From: Petaurus breviceps papuanus
Lineage: Eukaryota; Chordata; Mammalia; Diprotodontia; Petauridae
NCBI GenBank assembly: GCA_028583685.1
Contig: JAMXIF010001210.1
Span: forward strand, 10,585,468-10,649,467
Reading direction: 5' to 3'
DNA length: 64,000 nucleotides
Made by a program: the position numbers and the translations under genes. The notes under the pieces were generated by a model. The model saw nothing but the letters and a program-made list of their open reading frames with translations, had not been told where the DNA came from and made no database searches. Positions 35,641 through 46,700 of this stretch are shown in pieces. Numbering within the stretch: the stretch's first letter is position 1; each line of letters starts with the position of its first letter.

Positions 35641-35684
35641 AGTGTGTTTAGGTGCAGAGAAGAGAGTAGGTGTTGGAAAGTGAG

Positions 35685-36775
35685 GTGTTGTTTTTTTGTC
35701 CTTTGTTTTGGAAAAGGATCAATGGCATAATGATGTTGTTGGGGTCAGGGTACAGTGTGTTTGGCTCTGGATGATCAATCTAATATGAGTTCAGAAGACC
35801 CCACAGGTTGGGCACATATAGTCTGTTAGAACATTTGAGATGGCGATGTCTCTGGATTTATGTAGCTCGTGTTTCCTTTGTGCTATGCATGGAATGCAGT
35901 GACTTCTTTTCTGTGAGCATTCCATTTTGGGCAGTCCTGTGCCAATGTCTCCAAAGTCTCACAATCAATACTAAGTTCTTCAGAAAGACTTTAAGAGCGT
36001 CCTTGTACTACTTCTGCCCTCCATGTGAAGACTTGCCTTGTGTGAGGTATCCCTAAAATAGTCTTTTAGGCAAATGTGAATTTGGTATTCAGTTTGTGGC
36101 TGGCCCATGGGAATTATATTCCCTGTAGTAGAATCTGAATGCTTGGCAGTTCAGCCCAAGAGAGGACCTCAGTGTACAGAAATCTAATATTGCCAGGTAA
36201 TCTTCAAGATCTTCCTAAGATAATTCAAGTGGAAGTGGTTCCGTTTTCTGGCATGGCATGACAGACTGTCCAGGTATCATAGGCATATAACAGTGAGGTC
36301 AGCACGGCGGCTTGGGAGGCCTTCAGTCTGTTAGGCAGCCTAATACCTTTTCTCTTCTGTACTTTCTTTTGGAGCCTCCCAAACACTGAGCTAGCTCTGG
36401 CATTGGCTATGTCAACTTCATCATCTACATGGACATACCTGGAAAGTACATTGCCAAGGTAAGTGAACTTAGTCACAGCATTCAAAATTTCCCTGTGAAC
36501 TAATGTTTCTACATGTGGATGGTGTAGTGCTGGCTGGTTGAGAACCTCTGTTTTCTTGGTGTTGATTGTCAGGACAAAATTAGCACAAGTGGCAGAGAAC
36601 TGATCCATACGCTGTGGCATCTCAGCCTCAGAGGCTGCTTTGAGTATACAATTATCTGTGAATAAAAAAAAATTACACACCAACTTTTCCTCCACTTTGG
36701 TCCTGGCTTATAGCTTTTTCAAGTTAAAGAGTATCATCAGTGTGATAGCTGACCTTGATGTTTTCATCGTCATTG
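35685..36775 (-). mobile_element. RTE-type LINE, 3' part
   Basis: The minus strand encodes the end of a reverse-transcriptase domain (36695 to 36225), then about 500 nt of 3' UTR, ending in the tail TTGATCCTTTTCCAAAACAA near 35700. It is 5' truncated at about 36775. The same tail caps the RTE-derived repeats at 2930 and 16440. Confidence 0.75.
36225..36695 (-). pseudogene. RTE reverse-transcriptase C-terminal remnant
   Basis: The open frame includes NFFLFTDNCILKAASEAEMP, then FVLTINTKKTEVLNQPALHH, KFTYLGNVLSRYVHVDDEVD, VFGRLQKKVQKRKGIRLPNR and AAVLTSLLYAYDTWTVCHAM. The orders (F/L)xDD-like, INTxKTE, FTYLGxxLS, and LLYxxxTWT are those of RTE/CR1-type LINE polymerases. The catalytic FADD box reads FTDN, so it is inactive as well as truncated. 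About 156 residues stay open. Confidence 0.75.
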
Positions 36776-37369
36776 AAGGCATCTGACAACATTGCCCATA
36801 CCCACTGTGTTTGTAAAAATATTGCCATCCCTCCTCCCCCACACACAAATGGGAGGTGGGGTTGCCAATAGAGGAAGACCTATTAAGAGGTTACCAAAAT
36901 AATGCAAAAAGTTTATAATGAAGGTATATACAAGGGCAGTCAAAATAAGGGAATGAAGAGGAAATAGTGGTAAGATGTTGAGGTAAAATTGATATGATAT
37001 GATATATGATATATGTGTGTGAGTGTGTGTGTATGTGTGTGATATGGTAACCATCTATGGGGAGAAGGGAACAAAAAATTAAAAAAAAGAAATTTACATG
37101 ATAACTTTATTATATATTTAAAAGGAATATCTAGTTGTACATAATAGATTTGCAGTTTCATGTGCAATCATCTTTTTTATTATTATTATACTATGCTATG
37201 GAAGTGCTTGTTTTATTCCATAAATTAAAAATTTAAAACATAAAAATTTGAAAAAAATTGATACGATTTTGTAACTATATATGAAAGGTGAGGAAGATGG
37301 AAGAATCAAATAATAATAAAGACATATGGCACCTTAAGGATTTCACTATGCTTATACCAAATCCTGTGA

Positions 37370-37500
37370 GAGGACATTGCAAGTACTTTCATCCTCATTT
37401 GATCTCCAAGAAGTTAAGTGACTTGCCCAAGGTCATACAACTAGTAAGTTTCAGAGGCAGGATTCAAACTCAAGTCATTCCTAACTGCAGGTCTAATGAT
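37370..37500 (-). repeat. MIR-type SINE
   Basis: AAGTTAAGTGACTTGCCCAA and GGTCATACAACTAGTAAGTT mark the reverse complement of the MIR/SINE core. Confidence 0.65.
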
Positions 37501-37619
37501 AATTTTACCATACCATGTTTATTCTCTCTCTACCTCAAGGTTATAAACATGAGAACTTCAGTAAATGGTGGTGTCACAGACAGAAATAGCCAAGTCAAAA
37601 GAAGGAAGAGAAGTTTTGA

Positions 37620-37885
37620 GGTAGATGGGTGGTCTAGTTGATAGAGTGCTGGACTTACTGCCAGGAAAACTTGAATTGAGTTTGAACTTGAGTTCAAATC
37701 CTGTGTCATATACTTCCTAGATGTGTGACCTTAGGCCAGTGATTCAACCTTTCTTGGACTCAATTTCCTCATCTGTATAATAGGGATAGTGATAATACCT
37801 ACCTTATAGCATTATTGAGAGAATAAAATGAGATAACATATCTCTTTGCAAACCTTAAAATATTACAAAATTCTTACTATTATTG
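37620..37885 (+). repeat. MIR-type SINE, near full length
   Basis: GTGGTCTAGTTGATAGAGTG, GATGTGTGACCTTAGGCCAG, CAATTTCCTCATCTGTATAA and TCTTTGCAAACCTTAAAATA follow the MIR/Ther-1 order. Confidence 0.75.
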
Positions 37886-37934
37886 TTATCAGTGCCTACC
37901 ACATAATATCGTTGCTAGATTTTAAATATTTTGA

Positions 37935-39100
37935 GTTTGAGATGCTGGTGGTCTATCCATTTGGAGATGTTTTATGGGAAGTTTGATATATAAGTCTGAT
38001 GCTCAGAGGAAGTCAGGACTAGAGATATGGATTTGATGGTTATATGCATATAAATGGTAGCAGAAACCATGGAAGTAAGCTTATGAAGGGAGAAATTGAG
38101 AGGGGAGGGGAGCAGAGGAGAGGAGAGAGAATAACCAAAGATAGATTCGAGACAAAGGAACCAGTGAAGGAGAGCAGTTGCAGAGCTAGATTAATGAGGT
38201 GATGATGTCCATGAATCTAAGTATTGAAAAAGTATCTAAAAGAAGCATATGTTGAATGCTACAAATAAATTAAAAAAGAATGAGGATTTAAAAAAAACAC
38301 TTGATTTGACAATTAGGCCATTGCTAGTCTTTGAAAGCATCATTTCAATAGAGTAGCAGGAATGGAAACCAGATTGCTAAAGCCTGAGGGGAGAATCAGG
38401 TGTAAGAAAGTGAAGGCATTAGTTGTAGGTAAATTTTTCCAAGAGATTAATAGTCAAAATAAGAAAATCCATTATCAGGATTAATTAGAATGGTCAAAGG
38501 AAGGGATCTTTAGGATGAGAGACATTTAAATGCATGTGTAGGGGTATTATTAAAAGGAGTTAGTAATCATAACAGCTTTAGGGTATATCTTGAGTTTGAG
38601 GATGGACAAGTGAAACTATAGAAATAGATTGTAAGGCTGGAACAAGGTGATAGAATAGAATATAAGGAGACCAAGTTTTGAGAAAGTAGAAGAGTGAGGA
38701 AGGGTTGTAGGTTGTGGTTATTGCAGAATTTCAAAGTGAAATTCTGTGAGATCCAAGGTTTGACCAGTTGGGGTAGGAAAGAGGGTCACTAGAATTAAGA
38801 ACATTATGAATTGTGTGGTGAGGTTGCTAGCTTGAACACTGACATATCCAAGGATGATAAGAGGGGATTGGGTGGAGATGAAAAAAAATGATAAAGGTAC
38901 TAAAAGCTTTGAAAAAAATTGAAATAATAATCTGGGAGTTAGTAGATGTCAGCAACAGGGATAGGGAAAGCATGACATCTGCAACTCTTTCATTTATCAG
39001 GGGGTATTTCTGTAATTAGCATGCTTTACTTTCCAGGAACTGCTTTTGGTGGTTATTGATATAATTTAGGAGAACTGTAGGGGTGTGAATCACTATGCAA
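37935..39100 (+). repeat. Ancient interspersed repeat, class not assigned
   Basis: GAGTTTGAGATGCTGGTGGT, GAACCAGTGAAGGAGAGCAG (across 38157-38177) and AGTAGCAGGAATGGAAACCA mark old repeat sequence related to 20530-21320. It is broken into blocks. Confidence 0.4.
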
Positions 39101-39324
39101 TTTACAAACAGAAGTCTATAAAGATAAATTTCCTATGAGAAAAAGTAAAGTTCAACGGGACAGGAAAAACCAAGTAGATGAAGGCTTTCTCGAAGATTCC
39201 ATTGTTTCCTTCTTTTGAAAAGGACATCTCTACTTAGTTAACCATGAGTCTTACTTTCATACCCCTTAGATTGTATGAAACAATATTTTATGAACAGACA
39301 ATTCTGGATCCAATCTTTGTGTGT

Positions 39325-39950
39325 GTTCATTTGTTTCAGTAGGTTGTTCTTTGCAGAGATACTGGAGTGGTTTGCCGTTTCCTTTTCCATCCCATTTTAC
39401 AAATCAAGAACTGAGGCAAACGGGGTTAAGTGACTTGGCCAGGGTCACATAACTAGTACCGTGTTTCCCTGATAATAAGACACTGTCTTATTAATTTTTT
39501 GTACAGAAAAACACCAGAGGGCTTATTTTCAGGGGAGGGCTTATTTTAGTGAACATTGACAGCAATTTTAATAAACAGGTAAATGTGAACAAAAAAATGT
39601 GCCTTTATTCAATAAGCAAATCACTGGGGAAGAACAGGATGACGCGCTCACTGCTGCAGCTCTGATTGGATGCAGCTCGGAGTGTGGCGTGCATTTCACC
39701 CGGGGGGGGGGGGATGGTGCATAGAGAGGGTACCGTAATGTAGCATGTAGTGCAGGGGATCACCTTCACTACAGTAGCAATTTCAATAGGGCTTATTTTC
39801 GGGGGAGGGCTTATTTTAGAGGAATCTTACACAGTAAGGGGAGGGCTTATTTTCGGGATAGGTCTTATTATCAGGGAAACACGGGTAAGTATCTGAGGCT
39901 AGATTGAACTCATGGAGTCTTCCTGATTCCAATCCCAGTGCACTTATTCA
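39325..39950 (-). mobile_element. Mar-1-like CORE-SINE split by a DNA transposon
   Basis: The left piece ends AGGGTCACATAACTAGTA and the right piece resumes AGTATCTGAGGCTAG. Joining them at the duplicated bases gives the normal SINE text. The 427-nt insert is listed next. Confidence 0.88.
39459..39885. mobile_element. Non-autonomous DNA transposon (MITE) with perfect terminal inverted repeats
   Basis: The outer 23 nt are exact inverted repeats (39459-39481 and 39862-39884, beginning CCGTGTTTCCCTGATAATAA). The flanks give a TA or GTA target duplication, which cannot be resolved further, so a Tc1/mariner-type origin (TA) or another 3-bp-TSD family is possible. Inside are direct repeats of AGGGCTTATTTTCxGGGGAG near both ends and a C/G-run segment. 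There is no open frame of note. Perfect ends suggest a fairly recent insertion. Confidence 0.85.
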
Positions 39951-41399
39951 CTCCATCAGGATCAAAACAGGATTGAAATAACTTAAAAAGCAAGGCCTGA
40001 GAGTAATTCTTGCATGAGAATCTAGCAGATCACCATCAACAAGCTATTCTCTCATTTTCCTGAGTTGTTCTCTCATTCTTCCACAGTAAGTTACACTGAT
40101 CTTGAAGTAGATATCCAATGTTAACCAATATTTTGGGTGTAATTACCAAGGCTTATATACACAGAAGAGAAAAGTGCATGTAAGGCAAAACCAAAAAAGA
40201 AGGAAATACAACAGAACAGTGGAAAGTGGATTAAATTAATTTTGTTTTGTGGAGGGAGGTGCTGAAGTGGAAGGAACAGGAAGGATGCTGTGAACTAGGA
40301 AATTTAGGCTTAATGAAAGGAAACACTTTCTAACAAAGCTATCCAAAGTGGAATATTCTATCCTTTGAGTTAGTGGGGTCCTCTTAGGATTTTGCTAGAG
40401 CCAGCTCAAATGGCTGGAGAGGGTCAGTTGTTAAATTTTCAGAGTGAACATTTATAGCCCTATAAATCAGCAAATTCTACAAAAATCTGGGCTTGATTTA
40501 TTGTTTTGTTGATTATCCAGATTTAAAGCCAGTAACAAAGAAAATGTTAATAATGTGAGTTAAACTTAAGTGTGTCATGGGTTCATTTTCTTTCTTTTTT
40601 TTGAAGAGCCAATTGTTAAATACTTACCAGGATAATCCTGGTTCCTCTCTATTTGAAGTCTTTGAGCTTGTGGTCTGCATGACTAGTTCTTGGGAATGTT
40701 GTAGGCAGGATTCTTGTTCATGAATGAGTGGACTCTGAGGTCATTTCAATTAATAGAGTTTGTGATTTGATTGAGAAAGGAGCCAATTTAGGTGGGAAAA
40801 GATAAATTTCATTTGGAACATGTTCAGTTTGAAGTGATGGTGGGGTGTTTGCAAGGTCAATCTGGAACAGAAAGGGACTTGACAGAATATAGTAGAAGAA
40901 TTAGCTATGTTTTGCTGGGACCCAAAGGATCGAAGTAGGAGTGATAATTGAAAGTTGCAAAGAGGTATAGGACTGGAAAAGAAGCGGAGAAACTTTGTCT
41001 CCTTACAGTTTCTTTCTGTGCTGATTTCTAAATGCAGAGAAAGCTAGAATGAAGGTAGAAGTTAAGTAACATTTGAGATATGTTAATAAAATAAAAATAA
41101 ACTCTCAGCTGCCCCATGAAGTTGAAACTGATTGGGCTACTAAATCTAAGACAAATGCCTTTTTGACATTGAATCCAATGAAAAATTTCTCTGTTTTAAA
41201 TGAAAGTGATTATAAGAGGTGAGAAACCAAGTTAGCTTTCCCCCCAAACTGTAAGTGAGAGTTGAGAAGTAATTGCAGGTGGCCATTTTAGAACTAGTGA
41301 TACTACTACAGGGAGTATGACTTAGCTGAATAGTCTGACTCAAGTCATTCATTTAAATGACTACAGAGGAAGAAGGAACGCAGCCGCTATAGCATGAGA

Positions 41400-41629
41400 T
41401 CATCAGATTTTTAGAACTGGAAATGATATTAGAGATCATCTAATCTAGCCTCCTCAATTTATAGAAGAGGAAATAGAAACAGGAAGGGGAAGTGATTTAC
41501 CCATTTTCATACAAGCAATCAATAAGTGGCAGAGCCCTGATTTGACCCTTTATTGTTTGGAAAAAAGAAGGAAATAAGCATTAATGTAAAACCTACCGTG
41601 TTCCAGGTACTGTGCTAAGTGCTTTATAA

Positions 41630-41640
<11 letters not shown>
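41400..41640. repeat. MIR-type SINE fragments
   Basis: TAGAACTGGAAATGATATTA and TAGAAGAGGAAATAGAAACA belong to one MIR. CTGTGCTAAGTGCTTTATAA at 41610 begins a second, which continues after the inserted SINE at 41870-42060. Confidence 0.6.
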
Positions 41641-41707
<67 letters not shown>

Positions 41708-41712
41708 CCTCT
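41632..41712. repeat. (CT)n microsatellite on a SINE tail
   Basis: About 80 nt of CT with rare interruptions lies directly against the 3' end of the reverse SINE at 41714. It probably grew from the SINE tail. Confidence 0.95.
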
Positions 41713-41713
41713 C

Positions 41714-41869
41714 TTGCTTTTTAGAGGGGGGAAGGCAGGGAAATTGGGGTTAAGTGACTTGCCCAAGGTCACACAGCTAGTAAGTGTGAAGTGTCTGAGG
41801 CCAAATTTGAACTCAAGTCCTCCTGACCCCAGGGCTGGTGCTCTATTCACTGTGCCACCTGGTCCCCCC
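41714..41869 (-). mobile_element. WALLSI-like SINE nested in a MIR-like repeat
   Basis: GAAATTGGGGTTAAGTGACT to TATTCACTGTGCCACCTGGT is the reverse complement of the SINE. The MIR-like text is interrupted at 41630 and resumes at 41875 (CTTTTGATCCTCACAACAAC). Confidence 0.88.
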
Positions 41870-42849
41870 AGTGTTTTCTCTTTTGATCCTCACAACAACG
41901 TGAGGATATGCTGTTATTATCCCCATTTTATAATTGAGGAAACTGACACATGTAACTTGCTGGGGTCATTAAACTAGTAAGTGTTTGAGACCCCGTTTGA
42001 ATTCAAGTTATCCTCATTCTTGGCCCACAGCACTCTGTCCACTGAGCCACCTAGCTGCCAAAATATTATTATTATTGACATCTTATAACTTTAAATGATA
42101 TGTTTTTTCATTACATTTAATTCTACAAGAATTTCTTAAACACTTAGTATGTGTAAATATGAGACACAACCATTGTATAGAATTGGACTTGGAGTCCAGA
42201 AGAGAATTATGTTCAAGTCTCACACACAGTCTGAATGGCCTTGGAGAAGTTATCTACCTTCTCAGTGCCAGAACCAACTCTCTAAGACTGCAGAGTAGGT
42301 CAGTGGAGGGAATTTTCTTACCTCTTCATTGCATCAATAAAATAACCAATTGCAGTCTCCACTCTGTCCTCCATTCCCTAAAAAAATAAAAATAAAACCC
42401 TTCTAGGCACTGGCAATACAGAGTCTTTAGCCTACTTTTCCATTCCAATGTCCAAAAAAAGGTTCCTTCTCAATGTTTTCATTCTTAGAACTGTTAATTT
42501 CCTGCCAAGTGACTACAAACAGCCACCATCTGACACATTTCACAGCAATTACCCAGCTAGTATATTGGTGACCCTAATTTCAACCTATTTTCTGGGGTGA
42601 GAGAGAAGCGAGGGTGATAACTGACACTGTAGAGGCCAGATTTTCTCTAGATCATTCAGCTGCTGGAATGGTAATAAACCAGGCTGTTTCTACGTGCAAA
42701 AAGGATAATGAGTATGCAAAATCTCTGACCAAATGGAACACAAAATTGGAAACAAATACAGGAAAAGCAAAGAAAGAAAAAAATGTACCATAATTCTTCC
42801 ATTTCTATACTGTTAAAGGCAGAGAGTTGGATGAAATGTTTTTTAATTC

Positions 42850-43270
42850 TATATGATATATTAAGCACCTACTATGTACCAGGCCTCTGTGCTAAGGGCT
42901 GGGGATACAAATTTTTAGAAAGAAATCTAGCCCTTGCCTTTAAAAAGCTTACAACCTAATGGAGGAAGACAATATACAAAAGGAACCTGAAAGGGGGCGG
43001 AAGATACTGACCCTAGAACCTGATGGTGATAGTGGATCCAACGCCAAGCAGAACAGCTGGTGGCAAATGAAGAGATAGCTGGGATTTTGATCCCTCCATA
43101 AAGGGAGGCTATGGGAAGAGTCTTTTGTTTCACTCTCCAGCCCTCCAGTCAGAGGGACAGTAGCTCCGAAGGGTACTGATGAAGCATGAGTACTACAGCT
43201 GAAGCAATATCTTTGATGGTGAGTCTTGGTGATTCAACCTTATCCTGAGGTTTAGGGGTGGGGCTGGGGC
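42850..43270 (+). repeat. Ancient interspersed repeat, class not assigned
   Basis: ATTAAGCACCTACTATGTAC, GGCTGGGGATACAAATTTTT and CTTACAACCTAATGGAGGAA open it. GGGCGGAAGATACTGACCCT follows. Related text is at 18560. Confidence 0.45.
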
Positions 43271-43499
43271 ATGATGATGATCAAGGAGAAGAAACCAAGA
43301 GGAGCAGATAGTTGCATATTCTACTTTAACTTTGTTTTTAATGCAAGTAAAGACTTGCCTTAGTCAAGTTAAACATGTAACACATCTTTAAAAAAAAACC
43401 CACAAAACAATAATGAAATACCAAAGGATTATAACATGCCTCCTAGATATAATAACATCTTAATTTCTTAGACTTTTTCTCCCCAAATAAGCCATGAAA

Positions 43500-43640
43500 T
43501 CATAAAATGTCAGAGCTGGAAGGGACTTCTAAGATCATTTTGTCCATATAGATGAAGAATTTTGGTTCAGTAAGGTGACTTTACATAAGGTCACTAGCAA
43601 ATCAGAGACTCCTGGTCTCTGATTCACAGACTTAGTCTGC
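43500..43640 (+). repeat. MIR-type SINE fragment
   Basis: CAGAGCTGGAAGGGACTTCT followed by a region that resembles MIR/L2 text. Confidence 0.55.
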
Positions 43641-44079
43641 CTTCTCTGGTTATCTCTCCCACAAACTCCAGGTCTGCATACTCTTTCATTCCTGTCCAGT
43701 CTTGTTATAGTCCTGAAGCCATGAATTGATCAAATCAACGGCATTGTCTTTCCATCTGTTCGGTGGTCCTACTCACCAAGTGGCCACCACTCGCAAATGT
43801 GTGTTGCTTTCCCCTTTAGAATGCAAACTCCTTGAGAACCAGGACTCATTCACTGAACAGTACTTTGCACATTGAATTTAGTCTGTTATCTTTAGGCATC
43901 CATTCCTTCATTGGAAATCTCAATAATTCTGTAAATAAGTTCTATTCATAACTATCATATTGATAAAGAAACTGAGCTTAAGATGACATTTGTTTTTCAA
44001 GGATGAACAGCTAGAATCTGAGGTACATTTTTTAAGTCTAGGCCTCTTCACTCCAAGCTCAGCATTCTATCCACATTTC

Positions 44080-44322
44080 TTTTTTTTCAGTCTTTTCAGT
44101 TGTGTCTGATGCTTCATGATCGCATTTGGGGTTTTCTTGGGGAAGATACTAGAGTGGTTTGCAGTTTCCTTCTCCAGCTCAGTTTGGAGATGAGGAAACT
44201 GAGGCAAATGGGGTTAAGTGACTTGCCCAGGGTCACACAGCTAGTAACTGTCTGAGGTCAGATTTGAAGCCTTCCTGAATCTAGGCCTGGTGCTCTATCT
44301 ACAATGCCATTTAGCTACCCTA
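44080..44322 (-). mobile_element. Mar-1-like CORE-SINE
   Basis: CAGTTGTGTCTGATGCTTCA, GAGTGGTTTGCAGTTTCCTT and GGTCACACAGCTAGTAACTG form a near full-length reverse copy. It faces the copy at 44543-44775. Confidence 0.88.
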
Positions 44323-44339
44323 TCCACACTATGGTGCCT

Positions 44340-44540
44340 AATTGGACAATACTTCACAGTTGTTATCAGATTTGATTTTTCATAACAACACTCTGAGGAT
44401 TTATTATCTCTTCATTTTTTAGGTGAGAAAACTGAAACTCAGAAAAGATTAAGTGCCTTGTCCATTTTCACACAGCATTGAATTTGGGCCTTTTCTGACT
44501 TCAAGTCAGGTACTTTTCCCATTATATCATACTCTCTCTC
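44340..44540 (-). repeat. MIR-type SINE
   Basis: TTTCATAACAACACTCTGAG, CTTCATTTTTTAGGTGAGAA and TAAGTGCCTTGTCCATTTTC are reverse MIR landmarks between two Mar-1 copies. Confidence 0.6.
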
Positions 44541-44542
44541 TT

Positions 44543-44775
44543 CTGTGGTGGCTCAGTGAATTGTGTGCTGGGCCTGGAGTCAGGAATGACTGCCTTCAAA
44601 TCTGGCCTCAGACACTAGCTGTGTGACCTTGGGCAAGTCACTTAACCCCATTTGCCTTAGTTTCCTCATCTGTAAAGTGAGCTGGAGAAGGAAATGGCGA
44701 ACCACTCTATTATCTTTGCCAAGAAAGCCTCAAATGGGATCATGAAGAGTTGGACAGGCCCGAACAACAGCTACT
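44543..44775 (+). mobile_element. Mar-1-like CORE-SINE
   Basis: GTGTGCTGGGCCTGGAGTCA, CTGTGTGACCTTGGGCAAGT, GAGCTGGAGAAGGAAATGGC and GAAGAGTTGGACAGGCCCGA make a near full-length copy. Confidence 0.88.
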
Positions 44776-45349
44776 TTGTAGTAGTATATTGCAGCCTACA
44801 AAGTGGGATTTGATGTTCTTAAAACTACACCCCTGCCCAAAATGATTTAAAGATCTCAATTAAACACACTACCTCAGGGACTCCGGGAAAGTTGAAATGG
44901 GCTCTGTGTCCATTTCCTCATGGACACAAAATGTAGAGTTGGGATCAACCTTCTAAGTTTCCTTCCAATTTTAAATCTATGGTCTTTTGAAATTTCCAAT
45001 ACATCACAGAATTAGTGAAAGTACTATATATACAGCAAGTGCTGGGCCTCTGGGGGCCACAGTGATCATGCATTCATTATCTAGTTTGCTCCCAACTTTC
45101 CCTTTCCCACTAGTCCTTTCATTAGGAAGGTGTACCTTATTAGTGAAGCCTAGGCCCAGGGGAGATGAGGCACTGAAGGACAAATTGCAATAGGGTGTGT
45201 ATGTGGGTGGAGGAAGGGTGGGGGAATTGACCAATAGTGACAGTCCTATGGACTGTTAGGACACCATTCCTTAGCAGGAAATGGAGGGCTAGCATGGTGG
45301 TGGCTTGTTTATTTATGGAGGTCTAGACAAGCTTGGATGTGGTCCAAGG

Positions 45350-45552
45350 CAATGGTATTAAACTCAAACAGAAATGTATTCCTGTGGGCAGCACATTGAC
45401 CTAGAAAACCACAAATGAACAATATCCATGTTGTCATAATTTTAGGTTTTTTAAATTTTTACTAATGCTAATTAATTAATTTAATATTTTATTTCTTTCC
45501 CAATTATATTTTAATGTAGTTCAACCACATGGGGGAGTTTTATGGGCTATAC
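45350..45552 (+). mobile_element. hAT-like short DNA transposon (GGTGTCAAA family)
   Basis: AATGGTATTAAACTCAAACA, GACCTAGAAAACCACAAATG and CCCAATTATATTTTAATGTA follow the copy at 21700. Confidence 0.5.
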
Positions 45553-45675
45553 CTTTGGCTAGGGGAAGAGGGAAGGACAGAAATCAGGAACAAAAGACAA
45601 CCTTCTTGGCCCTAATACTCTTCTTGTTCTTTAAACAAAAGTAAAATGAAAAACATACACAAATATAAGTAAACA

Positions 45676-45709
45676 CACACACACACACACATACACACAC
45701 TTCGGCAGA
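45676..45709. repeat. (CA)n microsatellite just past the MAP2 cleavage site
   Basis: This is a run of CA with one TA interruption. Read on the MAP2 strand it is a GU tract directly downstream of the poly(A) signal. Confidence 0.85.
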
Positions 45710-45750
45710 AGAAGCAGTCTCATGAGATAAGTAGTTAGATGACAAGCAAT

Positions 45751-45756
45751 TTTATT
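45751..45756 (-). terminator. MAP2: MAP2 poly(A) signal AATAAA
   Basis: On the minus strand the sequence is GCAAAATAAAATTGCTTGTC, a canonical AATAAA hexamer. Cleavage would fall about 15-20 nt further, near 45735. Within 60 nt beyond that the minus strand becomes a GT repeat (45676-45709), which could act as the GU-rich downstream element. The distance from the stop fits the expected 3' UTR length. Other AATAAA hexamers inside the UTR could give shorter forms. Confidence 0.75.
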
Positions 45757-46542
45757 TTGCAAAACAATCACTATTCAGCAACAAATACAATTGCAAATCT
45801 GATTGAAAAACATGAACTAACTACCACCAGCCACTGAAGAAATGCCTCTCTATGGTAACAGGCTCTAGAATTCTCAGAAAAAAAACCCCATAGATTTGCA
45901 AGGTGTGTTTTAACACTTGGAATCCGGGCACACTGGGTGTGCATTTTTACTTGTTTTTTTTTTTTCCTCTTTGCTAAAGTTGAAGTGAATTGTTATGATT
46001 AATCTTTTCTGAGTCTGAAAGTAGGCAGCTTTCTTGTAGAGGGAATTGCTCCAGCTCACACAACTAGGCTAGAATCCTATCTGTATAATTTTAAACACAA
46101 ACATGGAATTAAGCTGATAGATCCATATTTTGGAAGGAATATATGGAATCTGTCTCCACATATTATGAATTCACTTTCAAGTAGCAAAATCTTTTTTTTT
46201 TCTGCCACTTAAAGGCTAAATGATTCCCTTTCCTCTTTCTTCTGGTGTGAAAGACAGAAAAAATGTTTATATTTCCAGCTGTGTTAGAATAAATTATGAG
46301 GAATATCACTACATTAATACTAATGTAAGATTATTTGGTGGCTAATATACCATTTCCTTTTGTACACAGTAAGAAAAAATGTAAAGTCTACCATACGTTT
46401 TGTAGGCCAACTGCCTTTGCATTTTCCCATCTTCCACCGATTTTCTCTGTCCAGTCCTTTTCAGGTCCTTGCTACCTAGTGTTACACAGGGCTTTTTCTT
46501 GTGGATGGGACTGGAGCCCATCATCCTGATAACACAGCAGGT

Positions 46543-46700
46543 GAATCCAGAGAGAGTTGGTTCAAGTGAACGTGGCCTTTAAAACTCTTCATGAATCTGG
46601 ATCATCGGAATTTAAATGTTTCTCAGTTGTATGTGATTCCAGAGAGAGTTGGTTCTTTTGTGAACGTTGGCCTTATAACTCTTCATGAATCTGGATTACT
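46543..46700 (-). repeat. Tandem duplication in the MAP2 3' UTR (period 92)
   Basis: Two copies of a block containing CCAGAGAGAGTTGGTTC, then GTGAACGT(T)GGCCTT, then ACTCTTCATGAATCTGGAT start at 46543 and 46635. They differ by a few substitutions and small indels. This is direct sequence similarity. The cause and any function are unknown. Confidence 0.85.

Larger units (their letters stand above)
14900..45734. other. Intergenic region between UNC80 and MAP2
   Basis: No host exon was recognised in about 31 kb. It contains an RPL23A processed pseudogene, half-L1, L1, L2 and RTE elements, SINEs, DNA transposon remnants and microsatellites, all listed separately. Stretches with nothing recognised include 15200-16360, 21900-22280, 22310-22840, 23010-23280, 27660-29090, 31990-32350, 39960-41390, 42070-42650 and 44790-45340. 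Confidence 0.7.

Noticed and set aside
37288-37641. 117-residue plus-strand open frame
   Set aside because: It runs through a reverse MIR element and shows no known protein features.
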